Shown piece after piece: positions 1-7,208 of a stretch of DNA of 10,768 bases (position 1 is the first letter of the stretch; every line of letters starts with the position of its first letter). The translations under genes were made by a program, and so were the position numbers. The stretch comes from DATKIY01 sp035543875. Lineage in GTDB: Bacteria; Actinomycetota; Actinomycetes; JAHEKZ01. Under the pieces are notes generated by a model. That model had not been told where the DNA came from, did no database searches, and saw only the letters and a program-made list of their open reading frames with translations. The DNA lies in contig DATKIY010000272.1 of the NCBI GenBank assembly GCA_035543875.1, forward strand, positions 1 to 10,768, written 5' to 3'.

Positions 1-3000
1 TGGCGTTGAAGTACTTAGCTTCGGGGTGGTGCACCACGACCGCCGACGTCGACTGCTCCGGATGCAGCTGGAACTCCTCAGACAGCTCCACACCAATACG
101 ACCGGGTGCAAGCAACTCAACAACCTTGGTCTGATCCTCAAGGTTCGGGCATGCCGGGTAGCCAAAGGAGTACCGGGAACCGCGATAGCCCTGACGGAAG
201 ATCTCATCGAGATCGCCGCTGTCCTCTTCAGCAAACCCCATCTCGCTTCGGACCCGACCATGCCAATACTCGGCAAGCGCCTCAGTTAGCTGCACCGACA
301 GCCCGTGAATCTCCAGGTACTCACGGTAGGCGTCTTTTTGGAAGAGCTCGTTGGCCGCTTCGCTCACGCGATTGCCCATAGTGACGACGTGGAAGGCGAC
401 CACGTCAACTTCTCCTGACTCGCGCGGTCGGAAGAAGTCGGCTAGGCACAAGTGACGGTCGCGGCGCTGCCGCGGAAAAGTAAACCTGGCGCGCTCGCTA
501 CCAGCTTTGCTCCCCTCGTGGTGGAGTACGACGAGGTCGTCGCCCTCGCTGACCGCCGGGAAGTAGCCGTACACAACCGCCGCTTCCAACAGTCCTTCGG
601 TCTGCATGCGTTCTAGCCAGTAACGCAGCCGCGGCCGGCCCTCTGTTTCCACGAGCTCCTCGTAACTGGGACCGCTGCCTCCGCGTGAGCCTCGCAGACC
701 CCACTGCCCCATAAATGTCGCACGCTCGTCGAGGAACGACGCGTACTCAGCCAGGGCAACCCCACGAACGACTCGGTCTCCAACAAAGGGAGTCGTCGGG
801 ATCGGATTGTCTATCGCGACGTCAGAGCGTGCTGGCATCTGATCGTCGGGTGTTTCGTCGGGGCGGGCCACCGTCTTGACCCGACGCTCACGCAACGCCG
901 GAAGCTCGGCTCCTGGAACACCGCGCTTTACCGCCATGATGGCGTCCATCAGCCGAAGTCCTTCGAACGCATCGCGTGCGTAGCGCACGTCACCTTCGTA
1001 CATCGAGGCAAGGTCTTGCTCGACGTAGGCTCGGGTGAGAGCTGCACCGCCTAAAATGACCGGCCAGCGAGCCGCGGTTCCTCGACTGTTGAGCTCCTCG
1101 AGGTTCTCCTTCATGACAACCGTCGACTTAACGAGCAGCCCGGACATCCCAATTACATCTGCAGCGTTCGTATCGGCCGCTTCGAGAATGCTGCTCACCG
1201 GCTGTTTGATGCCCAAGTTGACGACGGTATAACCGTTGTTGGTCAAGATGATGTCAACCAGGTTCTTACCGATGTCGTGGACGTCGCCCTTCACCGTCGC
1301 CAAGACGATCGTGCCCTTGCCACTGGCGTCTGTGCGCTCCATGTGCGGTTCGAGCTGCGCAACGGCCATCTTCATCACCTCAGCCGACTGCAGCACGAAC
1401 GGAAGCTGCATCTCGCCTCGGCCAAAGAGCTCGCCGACGACGCGCATACCCTCGAGCAGGTCGACGTTGACGATGTCTAGTGCATCGCGGGTCTGCAACG
1501 CCTCGTCTAGGTCGGCGTCGAGTCCGACTCGTTCGCCGTCGACGATTCGTCGACGAAGTCGTTCACCGAGTGGAAGCGCGGCAAGCTCGGCTGCCCGAGT
1601 CTGACGTTCGTCTGCGGTCGTGGCGCCCTCGAATAGCTCCATGAACCGCTGGAGCGGGTCGTACGCAGGAGTGTCATCTGTCGCAGGCCGACGTCGGTCA
1701 TACACCAGGTCGAGGGCGGCTTGTCGTTGCTCGTCAGCGATACGTGCCATCGGCAGGATTTTCGACGCGTGAACGATCGCCGAGTCCAAGCCAGCCTGGA
1801 TGCATTCATGGAGAAAGACTGAGTTCAGGACGACCCGCGCTGGCGGGTTGAGACCGAACGAGATGTTCGATAAGCCCAGCGTGGTGAGGACGGTGGGATG
1901 CCTGCGCTTGACCTCGCGGATGGCTTCAATCGTTTCGAGACCATCGCGCCTGGTTTCCTCTTGTCCCGTCGCGATCGGGAACGTGAGGCAGTCAATAATG
2001 ATGTCGGACTGGTGCAGCCCCCACTGACCGGTCAGGTCCTCGATCAGTCTCTCGGCGACCCGCACCTTCCAATCCGCGGTGCGCGCTTGGCCGTCTTCGT
2101 CGATGGTGAGTGCAACCACGGCGGCGCCATGCTCCGCAATCAGGGGCATCATGCGTTGGATGCGAGACCCGGGCCCGTCGCCATCCTCGTAGTTGACCGA
2201 GTTGACGATCGCCCGACCACCCAGCAGCTCCAGTCCGGCTTCAACGATTTCCGGCTCAGTAGAGTCGAGCATGAGCGGAAGAGTGGACGCCGTCGCGAGT
2301 CTGCCTACGATTTCCTTGACGTCAGCCGCCCCATCTCGGCCCACGTAGTCGATGCAGACATCCAGTAGGTGCGCACCGTCGCGAGTTTGGTCACGCGCGA
2401 TCTCGATGCAGTCGTCGTAGCGACTCTCCAGCATCGCTTCGCGAAACACCTTCGACCCGTTGGCATTCGTACGCTCGCCAATCGACAAGTACGAAGTGTC
2501 TTGTTGGAAGGGCACATGTTGGTAGAGCGAGGCTGCGCCCGCCTCAAACCGAACCTTTCGCTCGGTCAGCGCCCTCCCTTGGACTCTTTCAACAACTTGC
2601 CGAAGATGTTCGGGTGTCGTGCCGCAGCAACCACCGACGAGCGCGATGCCGTAGTCGCGGGTGAAAGCATCATGTGCGTCCGCCAGCTCAACCGGCGTAA
2701 GCGGGTAGTGAGCGCCGTCCGACGTCAGTACGGGAAGGCCAGCATTTGGCATGCACGTCAAGCCAATTCGGGCGTGCCGTGACAGGTGACGCAGATGCTC
2801 ACTCATCTCCGCCGGACCGGTTGCGCAGTTGAGTCCGATGAAGTCGATCCCGAGTGGCTCCAGGGCCGTGAGCGCCGCACCGATCTCTGAGCCCAACAGC
2901 ATGGTCCCGGTGGTCTCGACGGTGACCTGGACTAGGACGGGCAGGCTGACCCCCGCGGCCGTGAGCGCCCGCTTGGCCCCAATCACTGCGGACTTGGCCT

Positions 3001-3502
3001 GCAACAGATCCTGGGCCGTCTCGACCAAGATGGCGTCGACCCCGCCGTCGATCATTCCAGCGGCTTGCTCCTGGTAGGCGTCTCGCAGCGTGGCGAAAGG
3101 TAGGTGACCGAGCGTTGGCAGCCGGGTTCCTGGTCCCACGGACCCCAGGACCCACCGCGGTCGATCAGAGGTACTCCAGGCGTCAGCCGACTCACGCGCG
3201 ATCTGGGCTCCTGCTTGCGCGAGCTCTCGAATTCGGGACTCGATTGAGTACTCGGCCAGGTTGCCGAAGTTGGCGCCGAAGGTGTTGGTTTCAACCGCAT
3301 CGACACCGACCTCGAAATACGCATCGTGGACGTTGCGCACGACATCGGGTCGGGTGACGTTCAAGATCTCGTTGCAACCTTCGAGACCGTCAAAGTCGGC
3401 AAGCGAAAGGTCATGCGCCTGGAGCATCGTTCCCATGGCGCCGTCAGCCACGACAACGCGCTCTGCGAGGGCGCGCCGCAGGGCTTGTGAACTGGCACTC
3501 AT
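1..3502 (-). CDS. metH: Cobalamin-dependent methionine synthase (3' end just outside the window)
   Basis: Transfers a methyl group from 5-methyltetrahydrofolate to homocysteine via cobalamin, giving methionine; a cytoplasmic enzyme. I translated 1167 codons with no stop or frameshift. Domains in order: homocysteine-binding barrel (about 10-310) with DGAMGTML near the N-terminus and zinc ligands Cys226 (GLNCA) and Cys292-Cys293 (GGCCGTT); pterin-binding domain opening with IGERTNA at 341-347; cap domain with GELFGRGEMQLPFVLQSA near 690-707; B12 domain with GDVHDIGKN, His742 being the lower axial cobalt ligand; and the SAM-dependent reactivation domain with RGSRYSFGYPACP at 1107-1119. The last visible residues, HHPEAKYFNA, are the usual C-terminus of actinobacterial MetH, so only a few codons are missing. 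The ATG at 3502 lacks a Shine-Dalgarno site; a TATCCT hexamer lies 9 nt upstream. No B12 riboswitch is visible. The gene is divergent from the PAC2 gene. Confidence 0.98.
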   Translation of the reverse strand, partial: MSASSQALRRALAERVVVADGAMGTMLQAHDLSLADFDGLEGCNEILNVTRPDVVRNVHDAYFEVGVDAVETNTFGANFGNLAEYSIESRIRELAQAGAQIARESADAWSTSDRPRWVLGSVGPGTRLPTLGHLPFATLRDAYQEQAAGMIDGGVDAILVETAQDLLQAKSAVIGAKRALTAAGVSLPVLVQVTVETTGTMLLGSEIGAALTALEPLGIDFIGLNCATGPAEMSEHLRHLSRHARIGLTCMPNAGLPVLTSDGAHYPLTPVELADAHDAFTRDYGIALVGGCCGTTPEHLRQVVERVQGRALTERKVRFEAGAASLYQHVPFQQDTSYLSIGERTNANGSKVFREAMLESRYDDCIEIARDQTRDGAHLLDVCIDYVGRDGAADVKEIVGRLATASTLPLMLDSTEPEIVEAGLELLGGRAIVNSVNYEDGDGPGSRIQRMMPLIAEHGAAVVALTIDEDGQARTADWKVRVAERLIEDLTGQWGLHQSDIIIDCLTFPIATGQEETRRDGLETIEAIREVKRRHPTVLTTLGLSNISFGLNPPARVVLNSVFLHECIQAGLDSAIVHASKILPMARIADEQRQAALDLVYDRRRPATDDTPAYDPLQRFMELFEGATTADERQTRAAELAALPLGERLRRRIVDGERVGLDADLDEALQTRDALDIVNVDLLEGMRVVGELFGRGEMQLPFVLQSAEVMKMAVAQLEPHMERTDASGKGTIVLATVKGDVHDIGKNLVDIILTNNGYTVVNLGIKQPVSSILEAADTNAADVIGMSGLLVKSTVVMKENLEELNSRGTAARWPVILGGAALTRAYVEQDLASMYEGDVRYARDAFEGLRLMDAIMAVKRGVPGAELPALRERRVKTVARPDETPDDQMPARSDVAIDNPIPTTPFVGDRVVRGVALAEYASFLDERATFMGQWGLRGSRGGSGPSYEELVETEGRPRLRYWLERMQTEGLLEAAVVYGYFPAVSEGDDLVVLHHEGSKAGSERARFTFPRQRRDRHLCLADFFRPRESGEVDVVAFHVVTMGNRVSEAANELFQKDAYREYLEIHGLSVQLTEALAEYWHGRVRSEMGFAEEDSGDLDEIFRQGYRGSRYSFGYPACPNLEDQTKVVELLAPGRIGVELSEEFQLHPEQSTSAVVVHHPEAKYFNA

Positions 3503-3511
3503 GACTCGGGC

Positions 3512-3517
3512 AGGATA
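3512..3517 (-). promoter_or_regulatory. Possible -10 hexamer of metH (TATCCT), near-leaderless
   Basis: TATCCT on the minus strand fits the actinobacterial -10 consensus TAnnnT and ends 9 nt before the metH ATG. Transcription would begin within about 3 nt of the start codon. This agrees with the lack of a Shine-Dalgarno site there. No convincing -35 element is present; GTGACC lies at a spacing of about 14 nt. The motif is visible; its use as a promoter is inferred. Confidence 0.4.
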
Positions 3518-3633
3518 CCGACGGAGCGACAGGTCACGGTGCCGCGTCCAAGGTATGGACTCAGCAGGCCGTACGCTGGCAGGACCATCACCAGCGTGGT
3601 GTGAGACCAAGCAGGCGTGCACGACCATCGGGC

Positions 3634-3638
3634 AGGAG
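3634..3638 (+). promoter_or_regulatory. Shine-Dalgarno site of the PAC2-family gene
   Basis: AGGAG sits 6 nt before the ATG at 3645, an ideal spacing that settles this start. The 142-bp divergent gap (3503-3644) also holds a TAnnnT hexamer (TACGCT, 3572-3577) that could be a plus-strand -10 with a leader of about 60 nt, and a short CACCA-GCG-TGGTG inverted repeat at 3589-3601. Neither is strong enough to call separately. Confidence 0.75.
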
Positions 3639-3644
3639 TGACGA

Positions 3645-4496
3645 ATGATCGAGCTGGAGGGGCTGCCCCAGTTGCACCAGCCGACCCTGATCGCTGCCTT
3701 CGAGGGCTGGAATGACGCAGCCGACGGTGCGACAGGAGTGATCGACCATCTGCTCACGACATTCGGCGGCGAGTCGTTCGCCGAGCTTGACCCCGAGGAC
3801 TACTACGACTTCCAGGTAAACCGACCGATCGTTTCGGTCGGTGAACGTGGCATGCGGACGCTGCGTTGGCCAAGCACTGAGGCCTTTGCCGTTTCGATCC
3901 CTGACGGCCCCGACATGGTTTTGGTCCGCGGCATCGAACCCAGCATGAGATGGCGCACCTTCATCAGCGAGATCGTTGGCTTGGCATTCGAGCTTGACGT
4001 GGATCGAGTGGTGACGTTGGGCTCGCTGCTAGCGGACACGCCTCACACCCGACCGGTGCCAATCACCACGGTCATGTCTAATCCGGGCATCGCAGACCGA
4101 ATGGGACTCGACCTCGCTCGCTACGAAGGACCGACAGGAATCGTCGGTGCTCTGACGGAGGGCTTCACCCGCTCTGGCATAGAGACGCTGTCCTTTTGGG
4201 CGGCAGTCCCGCACTACGTCGCCCAGTCTCCCTGCCCGAAGGCGACGCTTACCCTGCTGAAGTGTGTTGAAGACGCGCTCGAGCTGTCACTCCCCCACGG
4301 CGACCTAGAAGACGAGGCCAAGGCTTGGGAGCGCGGTGTCGACGAGCTGGCTCGCGACGACGAGGAAGTGGCCGAGTATGTGAAGGCGCTAGAAGAGGCA
4401 CGCGACACGGTCGACTTACCAGAAGCCAGTGGTGACGCCATCGCCAAGGAGTTCGAGAAGTATCTGCGCCGCCGCGACGACGGCCCTAGGCCCTAG
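3645..4496 (+). CDS. PAC2-family protein (proteasome assembly chaperone 2-like)
   Basis: A 283-residue protein of the PAC2 family, whose actinobacterial members (such as Rv2125) resemble eukaryotic proteasome assembly chaperone 2; their bacterial role is not established. Visible hallmarks are the N-terminal LIAAFEGWNDAADGAT (about 15-30), the central VVTLGSLLADTPHTRP (about 123-138) and GPTGIVGALTEGF (about 162-174), followed by a charged, probably helical C-terminal third rich in Asp and Glu (about 215-275). No signal peptide or membrane segment is seen, so it is likely cytoplasmic. It starts at an ATG with a good AGGAG site. It is the only plus-strand gene between metH and mshC, and ends 22 bp from the convergent mshC stop. 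Its TAG stop lies in a 7-bp tandem repeat. A place beside metH and mshC is common in actinobacteria, but no link to methionine or mycothiol synthesis is shown. Family assignment is firm; function is not. Confidence 0.93.
   Translation: MIELEGLPQLHQPTLIAAFEGWNDAADGATGVIDHLLTTFGGESFAELDPEDYYDFQVNRPIVSVGERGMRTLRWPSTEAFAVSIPDGPDMVLVRGIEPSMRWRTFISEIVGLAFELDVDRVVTLGSLLADTPHTRPVPITTVMSNPGIADRMGLDLARYEGPTGIVGALTEGFTRSGIETLSFWAAVPHYVAQSPCPKATLTLLKCVEDALELSLPHGDLEDEAKAWERGVDELARDDEEVAEYVKALEEARDTVDLPEASGDAIAKEFEKYLRRRDDGPRP
4482..4495 (+). repeat. 7-bp tandem repeat (GGCCCTA x2) supplying the PAC2 stop codon
   Basis: GGCCCTA occurs twice in tandem, with the following GG starting a third partial unit. 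The PAC2 frame reads Gly-Pro-Arg-Pro and then TAG formed by the end of the second copy plus the next base. The 22-bp convergent gap after it (4497-4518) has no hairpin with a T-run, so no intrinsic terminator is called between PAC2 and mshC. Confidence 0.6.
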
Positions 4497-4518
4497 GTCA
4501 CTACGTCCGGTTCATGTA

Positions 4519-5757
4519 CTAGTCAGGCTCGATGATGGCGACGCCGAGCAAAGCGTCGGCGACCATGGCGACAAGCGCCGGCGACTTCGAGTCCGTGCCA
4601 CTTCCGTTGCCAGCCTCGTCAGCCCATCGGTCGATGGCAGCCAAAGCTGCTGGCGCGTTCAGGTCGTTGGCCAGGTGAGCGCGTACCTCCGCAAGCACTG
4701 CCAGGCCGTCTGGCCCGCTTTCAGAGGTAACCGCGATTCGCCAGTTGTGCAGCCGCGCTTCGGCCTCAAGCAAGTCGGACTCGTGCCAGTCCCAGTCGTC
4801 GCGGTAGTGGTGTGCGAGCAATGCCAGCCGCAACGCCATCGGGTCACGCCCGTCGTCACGGAGTCGGGACACAAAAACCAGGTTGCCTTTGGACTTGGAC
4901 ATCTTCGCGCCGTCGAGGCCGACCATCCCTGAGTGGACGTAGTGCTTGGCGTATGGCCTCGCAGCCTTGATTACGTGCGCTTCCGCAGCCCCCATCTCGT
5001 GGTGCGGAAATGCCAAGTCGCTGCCACCGGCCTGCACATCGAACCCCATGCCTAGTCGGTCCAGTGCAATGGCAACACACTCAATGTGCCAGCCGGGACG
5101 GCCGTGGCCCAGCTCGGTGTCCCACGCGGGTTCGCCGGGGCGCTCCGCCTGCCACAGCAAGCAGTCCAGCGGATCTTTCTTACCGACTCGCTCCGGGTCT
5201 CCGCCTCGTTCGGCAAACACGTCAAGCATCGCGGTGCGATCGAGCCGCGAGATGCTGCCAAACTCGACGTCGCTGGTGACCGAGAAGTAGATGTCGTCGT
5301 CCACGTGGTACGCGGCCCCTTGGGCCAGCAGCTCCTGGATCAGAGCGACAACCTGGGGAATTGACTCAACCGCTCCTACGTAGTCACGGGGAGCTAGCAC
5401 GCGAAGCGCGCTCATATCTTGTCGAAACAGCGCGGTCTCGGCTCGAGCGAGCTCGGCCCAGTCCTGACCAGTCGCGACCGCACGTTCGAGTAGTGGATCG
5501 TCGATGTCGGTCACGTTCTGTACGTAGTGGACATCGTGGCCAGCGTCGAGCCACACCCGCTGCATCAGGTCGAAGGCGATGTAGGTGGCGGCATGACCCA
5601 GGTGGGTCGCGTCGTACGGGGTTATCCCGCAGACGTACAGGCCAGCCGTGTCCGCGGGTGACGTTGCCTGAACAGCCCCCGAGGCGGTGTCGAAGATCTG
5701 GAGGGCATCGCCTTGGCCAGGAAGCCGCGGCACCGACGGAGCTGGCCAGGTGTCCAC
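4519..5757 (-). CDS. mshC: L-cysteine:1D-myo-inositol 2-amino-2-deoxy-alpha-D-glucopyranoside ligase (mycothiol synthesis)
   Basis: ATP-dependent ligase joining cysteine to GlcN-Ins, the third committed step of mycothiol synthesis; cytoplasmic and derived from cysteinyl-tRNA synthetase. The 412-residue product has all key sites: zinc ligands Cys43 (YVCGITPYD), Cys227 (GWHIECVA) and His252 (FPHHEM); the HIGH-like THLGHA at 51-56; and KMSKS at 285-289. It is MshC rather than CysS: the N-terminus MDTWPAPSVPRLPG and the short C-terminus of about 410 residues are MshC traits, and the tRNA anticodon-binding extension is absent. The start is GTG at 5757, which gives the MDTWP opening. No Shine-Dalgarno site is seen, but TAGGCT lies 7 nt upstream. 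It is the last gene of the minus-strand run, 24 bp after the SCO1664-family gene, so it may be read both from upstream and from its own promoter. Confidence 0.97.
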   Translation of the reverse strand: MDTWPAPSVPRLPGQGDALQIFDTASGAVQATSPADTAGLYVCGITPYDATHLGHAATYIAFDLMQRVWLDAGHDVHYVQNVTDIDDPLLERAVATGQDWAELARAETALFRQDMSALRVLAPRDYVGAVESIPQVVALIQELLAQGAAYHVDDDIYFSVTSDVEFGSISRLDRTAMLDVFAERGGDPERVGKKDPLDCLLWQAERPGEPAWDTELGHGRPGWHIECVAIALDRLGMGFDVQAGGSDLAFPHHEMGAAEAHVIKAARPYAKHYVHSGMVGLDGAKMSKSKGNLVFVSRLRDDGRDPMALRLALLAHHYRDDWDWHESDLLEAEARLHNWRIAVTSESGPDGLAVLAEVRAHLANDLNAPAALAAIDRWADEAGNGSGTDSKSPALVAMVADALLGVAIIEPD

Positions 5758-5764
5758 GATTCGT

Positions 5765-5770
5765 AGCCTA
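5765..5770 (-). promoter_or_regulatory. Possible -10 hexamer of mshC (TAGGCT), leaderless
   Basis: TAGGCT lies exactly 7 nt before the GTG start of mshC, in the 24-bp gap after the SCO1664-family stop codon. The same hexamer at the same distance precedes the phosphomutase GTG at 7897. A transcript from here would start at or next to the G of GTG. No good -35 is seen at 16-19 bp; a TTGACC lies too close, 9 bp upstream. The motif is seen; its function is inferred. Confidence 0.42.
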
Positions 5771-5781
5771 GTGCGCCGCGG

Positions 5782-6531
5782 TCAAAATGGTGGCCAAGGG
5801 ATAGCAGGCCAATCTGAACCGGGGCCTGGGTGAACCCCCGTGCGCAACAGCTCCGAAACTCTTTTCTTGGTGGCCAGTATCTCTTGCCGATCGAGCATCG
5901 CAACAAGCTGGTGGGACAAATCGCCACCGCGCAGTTGCTCAGCCAAATCCTGCAAGTCTGCGACGGTGTCAACGGGTAGTGGTTCGCCCTCCCACTGCCA
6001 GAGCAGGGTGCGTACCTTATTTTCGATCGAGAAAGCGACACCGTGGTCGATGCCGAAGAGTTCACCGTTCGCGGTCGGAAGCAGGTGACCACCCTTGCGG
6101 TCGGCGTTGTTAATGACGACGTCGAAGACGGCGATTCGGCGAAGCTGCTCCGTCTCACTGTGTACCAACTCGACGAGGTCAACGGTTTCGTCGACATCGA
6201 TCCACAGTTGCACCATCCCCGGGCCGAACGGACCATCCCGCCAAACGGTCGGGGGCACAATGTTCCAGCTCATTGACTGTGAAACTTCGAAGGCAGCCAC
6301 CTCACGACGGCTAAGCGTCCCCGTTGGGAAGTCCCAAAGCGGTCGTTCCCCCGCGCGCGGCTTGTATATGCAGCTGGCAGCCACGTCGCCAGATTGGATC
6401 CGACAGAACAGTGTGGCGTTTGACGCATCCACCAAGCGCCCCACCACGTCAATGTCGCCGTCGCGGAGCAGCGCCATGGCCGCGTCGTGCGACAGGACAG
6501 GTGTCAGTGCAGAGGTCGGGTCAGAGTCCAT
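5782..6531 (-). CDS. SCO1664-family protein, PI3/PI4-kinase-like fold
   Basis: A 249-residue protein of the largely actinobacterial SCO1664 family (TIGR03843), reported to be distantly similar to phosphatidylinositol 3-/4-kinases; its substrate is unknown. Kinase-like features are visible: YKPRAGERPLWDFP (56-69), with Lys57 a likely ATP-phosphate-binding lysine; REVAAFEVSQ (76-85), likely holding the helix glutamate; the catalytic-loop-like INNADRKGGHLL (140-151), with Asp144 as candidate catalytic Asp; and GIDHGVAF (160-167), resembling the metal-binding DNGLAF of type II PI4-kinases, with Asp162. His149 stands where classical kinases have a loop Asn. No signal peptide or membrane segment is seen, so it is probably cytoplasmic. 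The ATG at 6531 has no obvious Shine-Dalgarno site. It follows DUF3090 by 50 bp and precedes mshC by 24 bp. Family assignment is firm; kinase activity is inference. Confidence 0.92.
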   Translation of the reverse strand: MDSDPTSALTPVLSHDAAMALLRDGDIDVVGRLVDASNATLFCRIQSGDVAASCIYKPRAGERPLWDFPTGTLSRREVAAFEVSQSMSWNIVPPTVWRDGPFGPGMVQLWIDVDETVDLVELVHSETEQLRRIAVFDVVINNADRKGGHLLPTANGELFGIDHGVAFSIENKVRTLLWQWEGEPLPVDTVADLQDLAEQLRGGDLSHQLVAMLDRQEILATKKRVSELLRTGVHPGPGSDWPAIPWPPF

Positions 6532-6564
6532 CGCTTGCCGCCGGTCTTGTTCCCAGGCCAGCTA

Positions 6565-6597
6565 CAGCGGCAACCGCTGCGTCAACCACTGGTTGCC
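6565..6597 (-). other. Overlapping short inverted repeats at the end of the DUF3090 gene
   Basis: Two mutually exclusive hairpins can form in the minus-strand RNA around the DUF3090 stop codon. One is a 6-bp stem, CAGCGG/CCGCTG with a 3-nt loop (6565-6579). The other is a 7-bp stem, GGCAACC/GGTTGCC with a 15-nt loop (6569-6597). No U-tract follows, so neither is a standard terminator. They could act in RNA stability or partial attenuation before the SCO1664-family gene, or be chance. Confidence 0.25.
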
Positions 6598-7208
6598 TGC
6601 CGTCGGTACCCGTTTTGCCGTGGACAGATGTGACCCTCAGGGTCAAGGGGCAGCGCGCAGAAAGGGCAGGGTGGACGTCCGGCGGAAACTACCGACTCGG
6701 CCCGAGCCACAAACGCCCGGGCCGATATCCCCGTCAACACGACCCGCAGCACGTCACCGATGACTTCCTCGTCGACGACCTGCGACAACGGCAAGGCACG
6801 ATCCTCCTCACCGGAGGCGTCTTCTTCATCATCTGGGTCGTCATCATCTTGCCCGGCCGTCGGATCAACTGAATATGCCTCAAGGACCACCCGCTCAATC
6901 TCGTCGTCCCAAGTAAGGCTGAGCCCCACGACTCGAAACTCATCGTCGATCGGCGCCTCGAGTGGTGCCACATCTTGCTGTTCGGCCGTAACCACCGCAG
7001 GGATCGGCAGAGTGCCGCCGCTGCGACGTAGCAAAGTGTCGAGCAGGTCGTCGAGTCGCTGCGCCAGCACGGCGACCTGCGACTTCTCCAGCGAGACGCT
7101 GGTCGTCCGGCGTCCGTCATGGGCTTGGAGAAAAAAGGTTCGTTGCCCTGGCGGACCTACGGTTCCCGCCACGAAGCGGCGCGGCTCGACGTACTCAAAA
7201 ACTGTCAT
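6582..7208 (-). CDS. DUF3090-family protein with C-terminal zinc-ribbon-like motif
   Basis: A 208-residue protein of DUF3090 (TIGR03847), an actinobacterial family of unknown function. Visible features: a conserved-looking N-terminus FEYVEPRRFVAGTVGPPGQRTFFLQA (from about residue 4); a likely amphipathic helix EKSQVAVLAQRLDDLLDTLL (41-60); a very acidic low-complexity stretch at 121-136 (13 Asp/Glu of 16 residues); LRVVLTGISARAFVARA (154-170); and a C-terminal PPCPFCALPLDPEGHICPR (179-197), in which Cys181, Cys184, His193 and Cys195 look like a zinc site. No signal peptide or membrane segment is seen. Its ATG shares an ATGA overlap with the phosphomutase TGA stop, which argues for translational coupling and settles the start. 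The family normally ends close to the NGYRR seen here at 199-203. Confidence 0.92.
   Translation of the reverse strand: MTVFEYVEPRRFVAGTVGPPGQRTFFLQAHDGRRTTSVSLEKSQVAVLAQRLDDLLDTLLRRSGGTLPIPAVVTAEQQDVAPLEAPIDDEFRVVGLSLTWDDEIERVVLEAYSVDPTAGQDDDDPDDEEDASGEEDRALPLSQVVDEEVIGDVLRVVLTGISARAFVARAESVVSAGRPPCPFCALPLDPEGHICPRQNGYRRQATSG

Noticed and set aside
1236..2782. Plus-strand open frames within metH (1236-1604, 1898-2368, 2369-2782)
   Set aside because: The minus-strand frame is continuous MetH through the whole stretch; these are antisense shadows.
3503..3644. Cobalamin or SAM riboswitch upstream of metH
   Set aside because: The divergent gap is only 142 bp and is shared with the PAC2 start; no B12-box-like sequence or extended paired structure is seen, and the -10-like hexamer lies 9 nt from the ATG, leaving no leader.
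4497..4518. Intrinsic terminator between the convergent PAC2 and mshC genes
   Set aside because: The 22-bp gap has no stem with a T-run; only short palindromic CCTAGG units lie at the PAC2 end.
4519..5757. Cysteinyl-tRNA synthetase (cysS) call
   Set aside because: The protein lacks the C-terminal anticodon-binding extension and has the MshC-type N-terminus; its neighbourhood is that of mshC.
5622..6763. Long open frames overlapping the SCO1664-family gene and mshC (212 residues minus 5622-6260; 222 residues plus 6095-6763)
   Set aside because: Both overlap well-supported genes over most of their length and show Ser/Arg-rich shadow composition without recognisable motifs.
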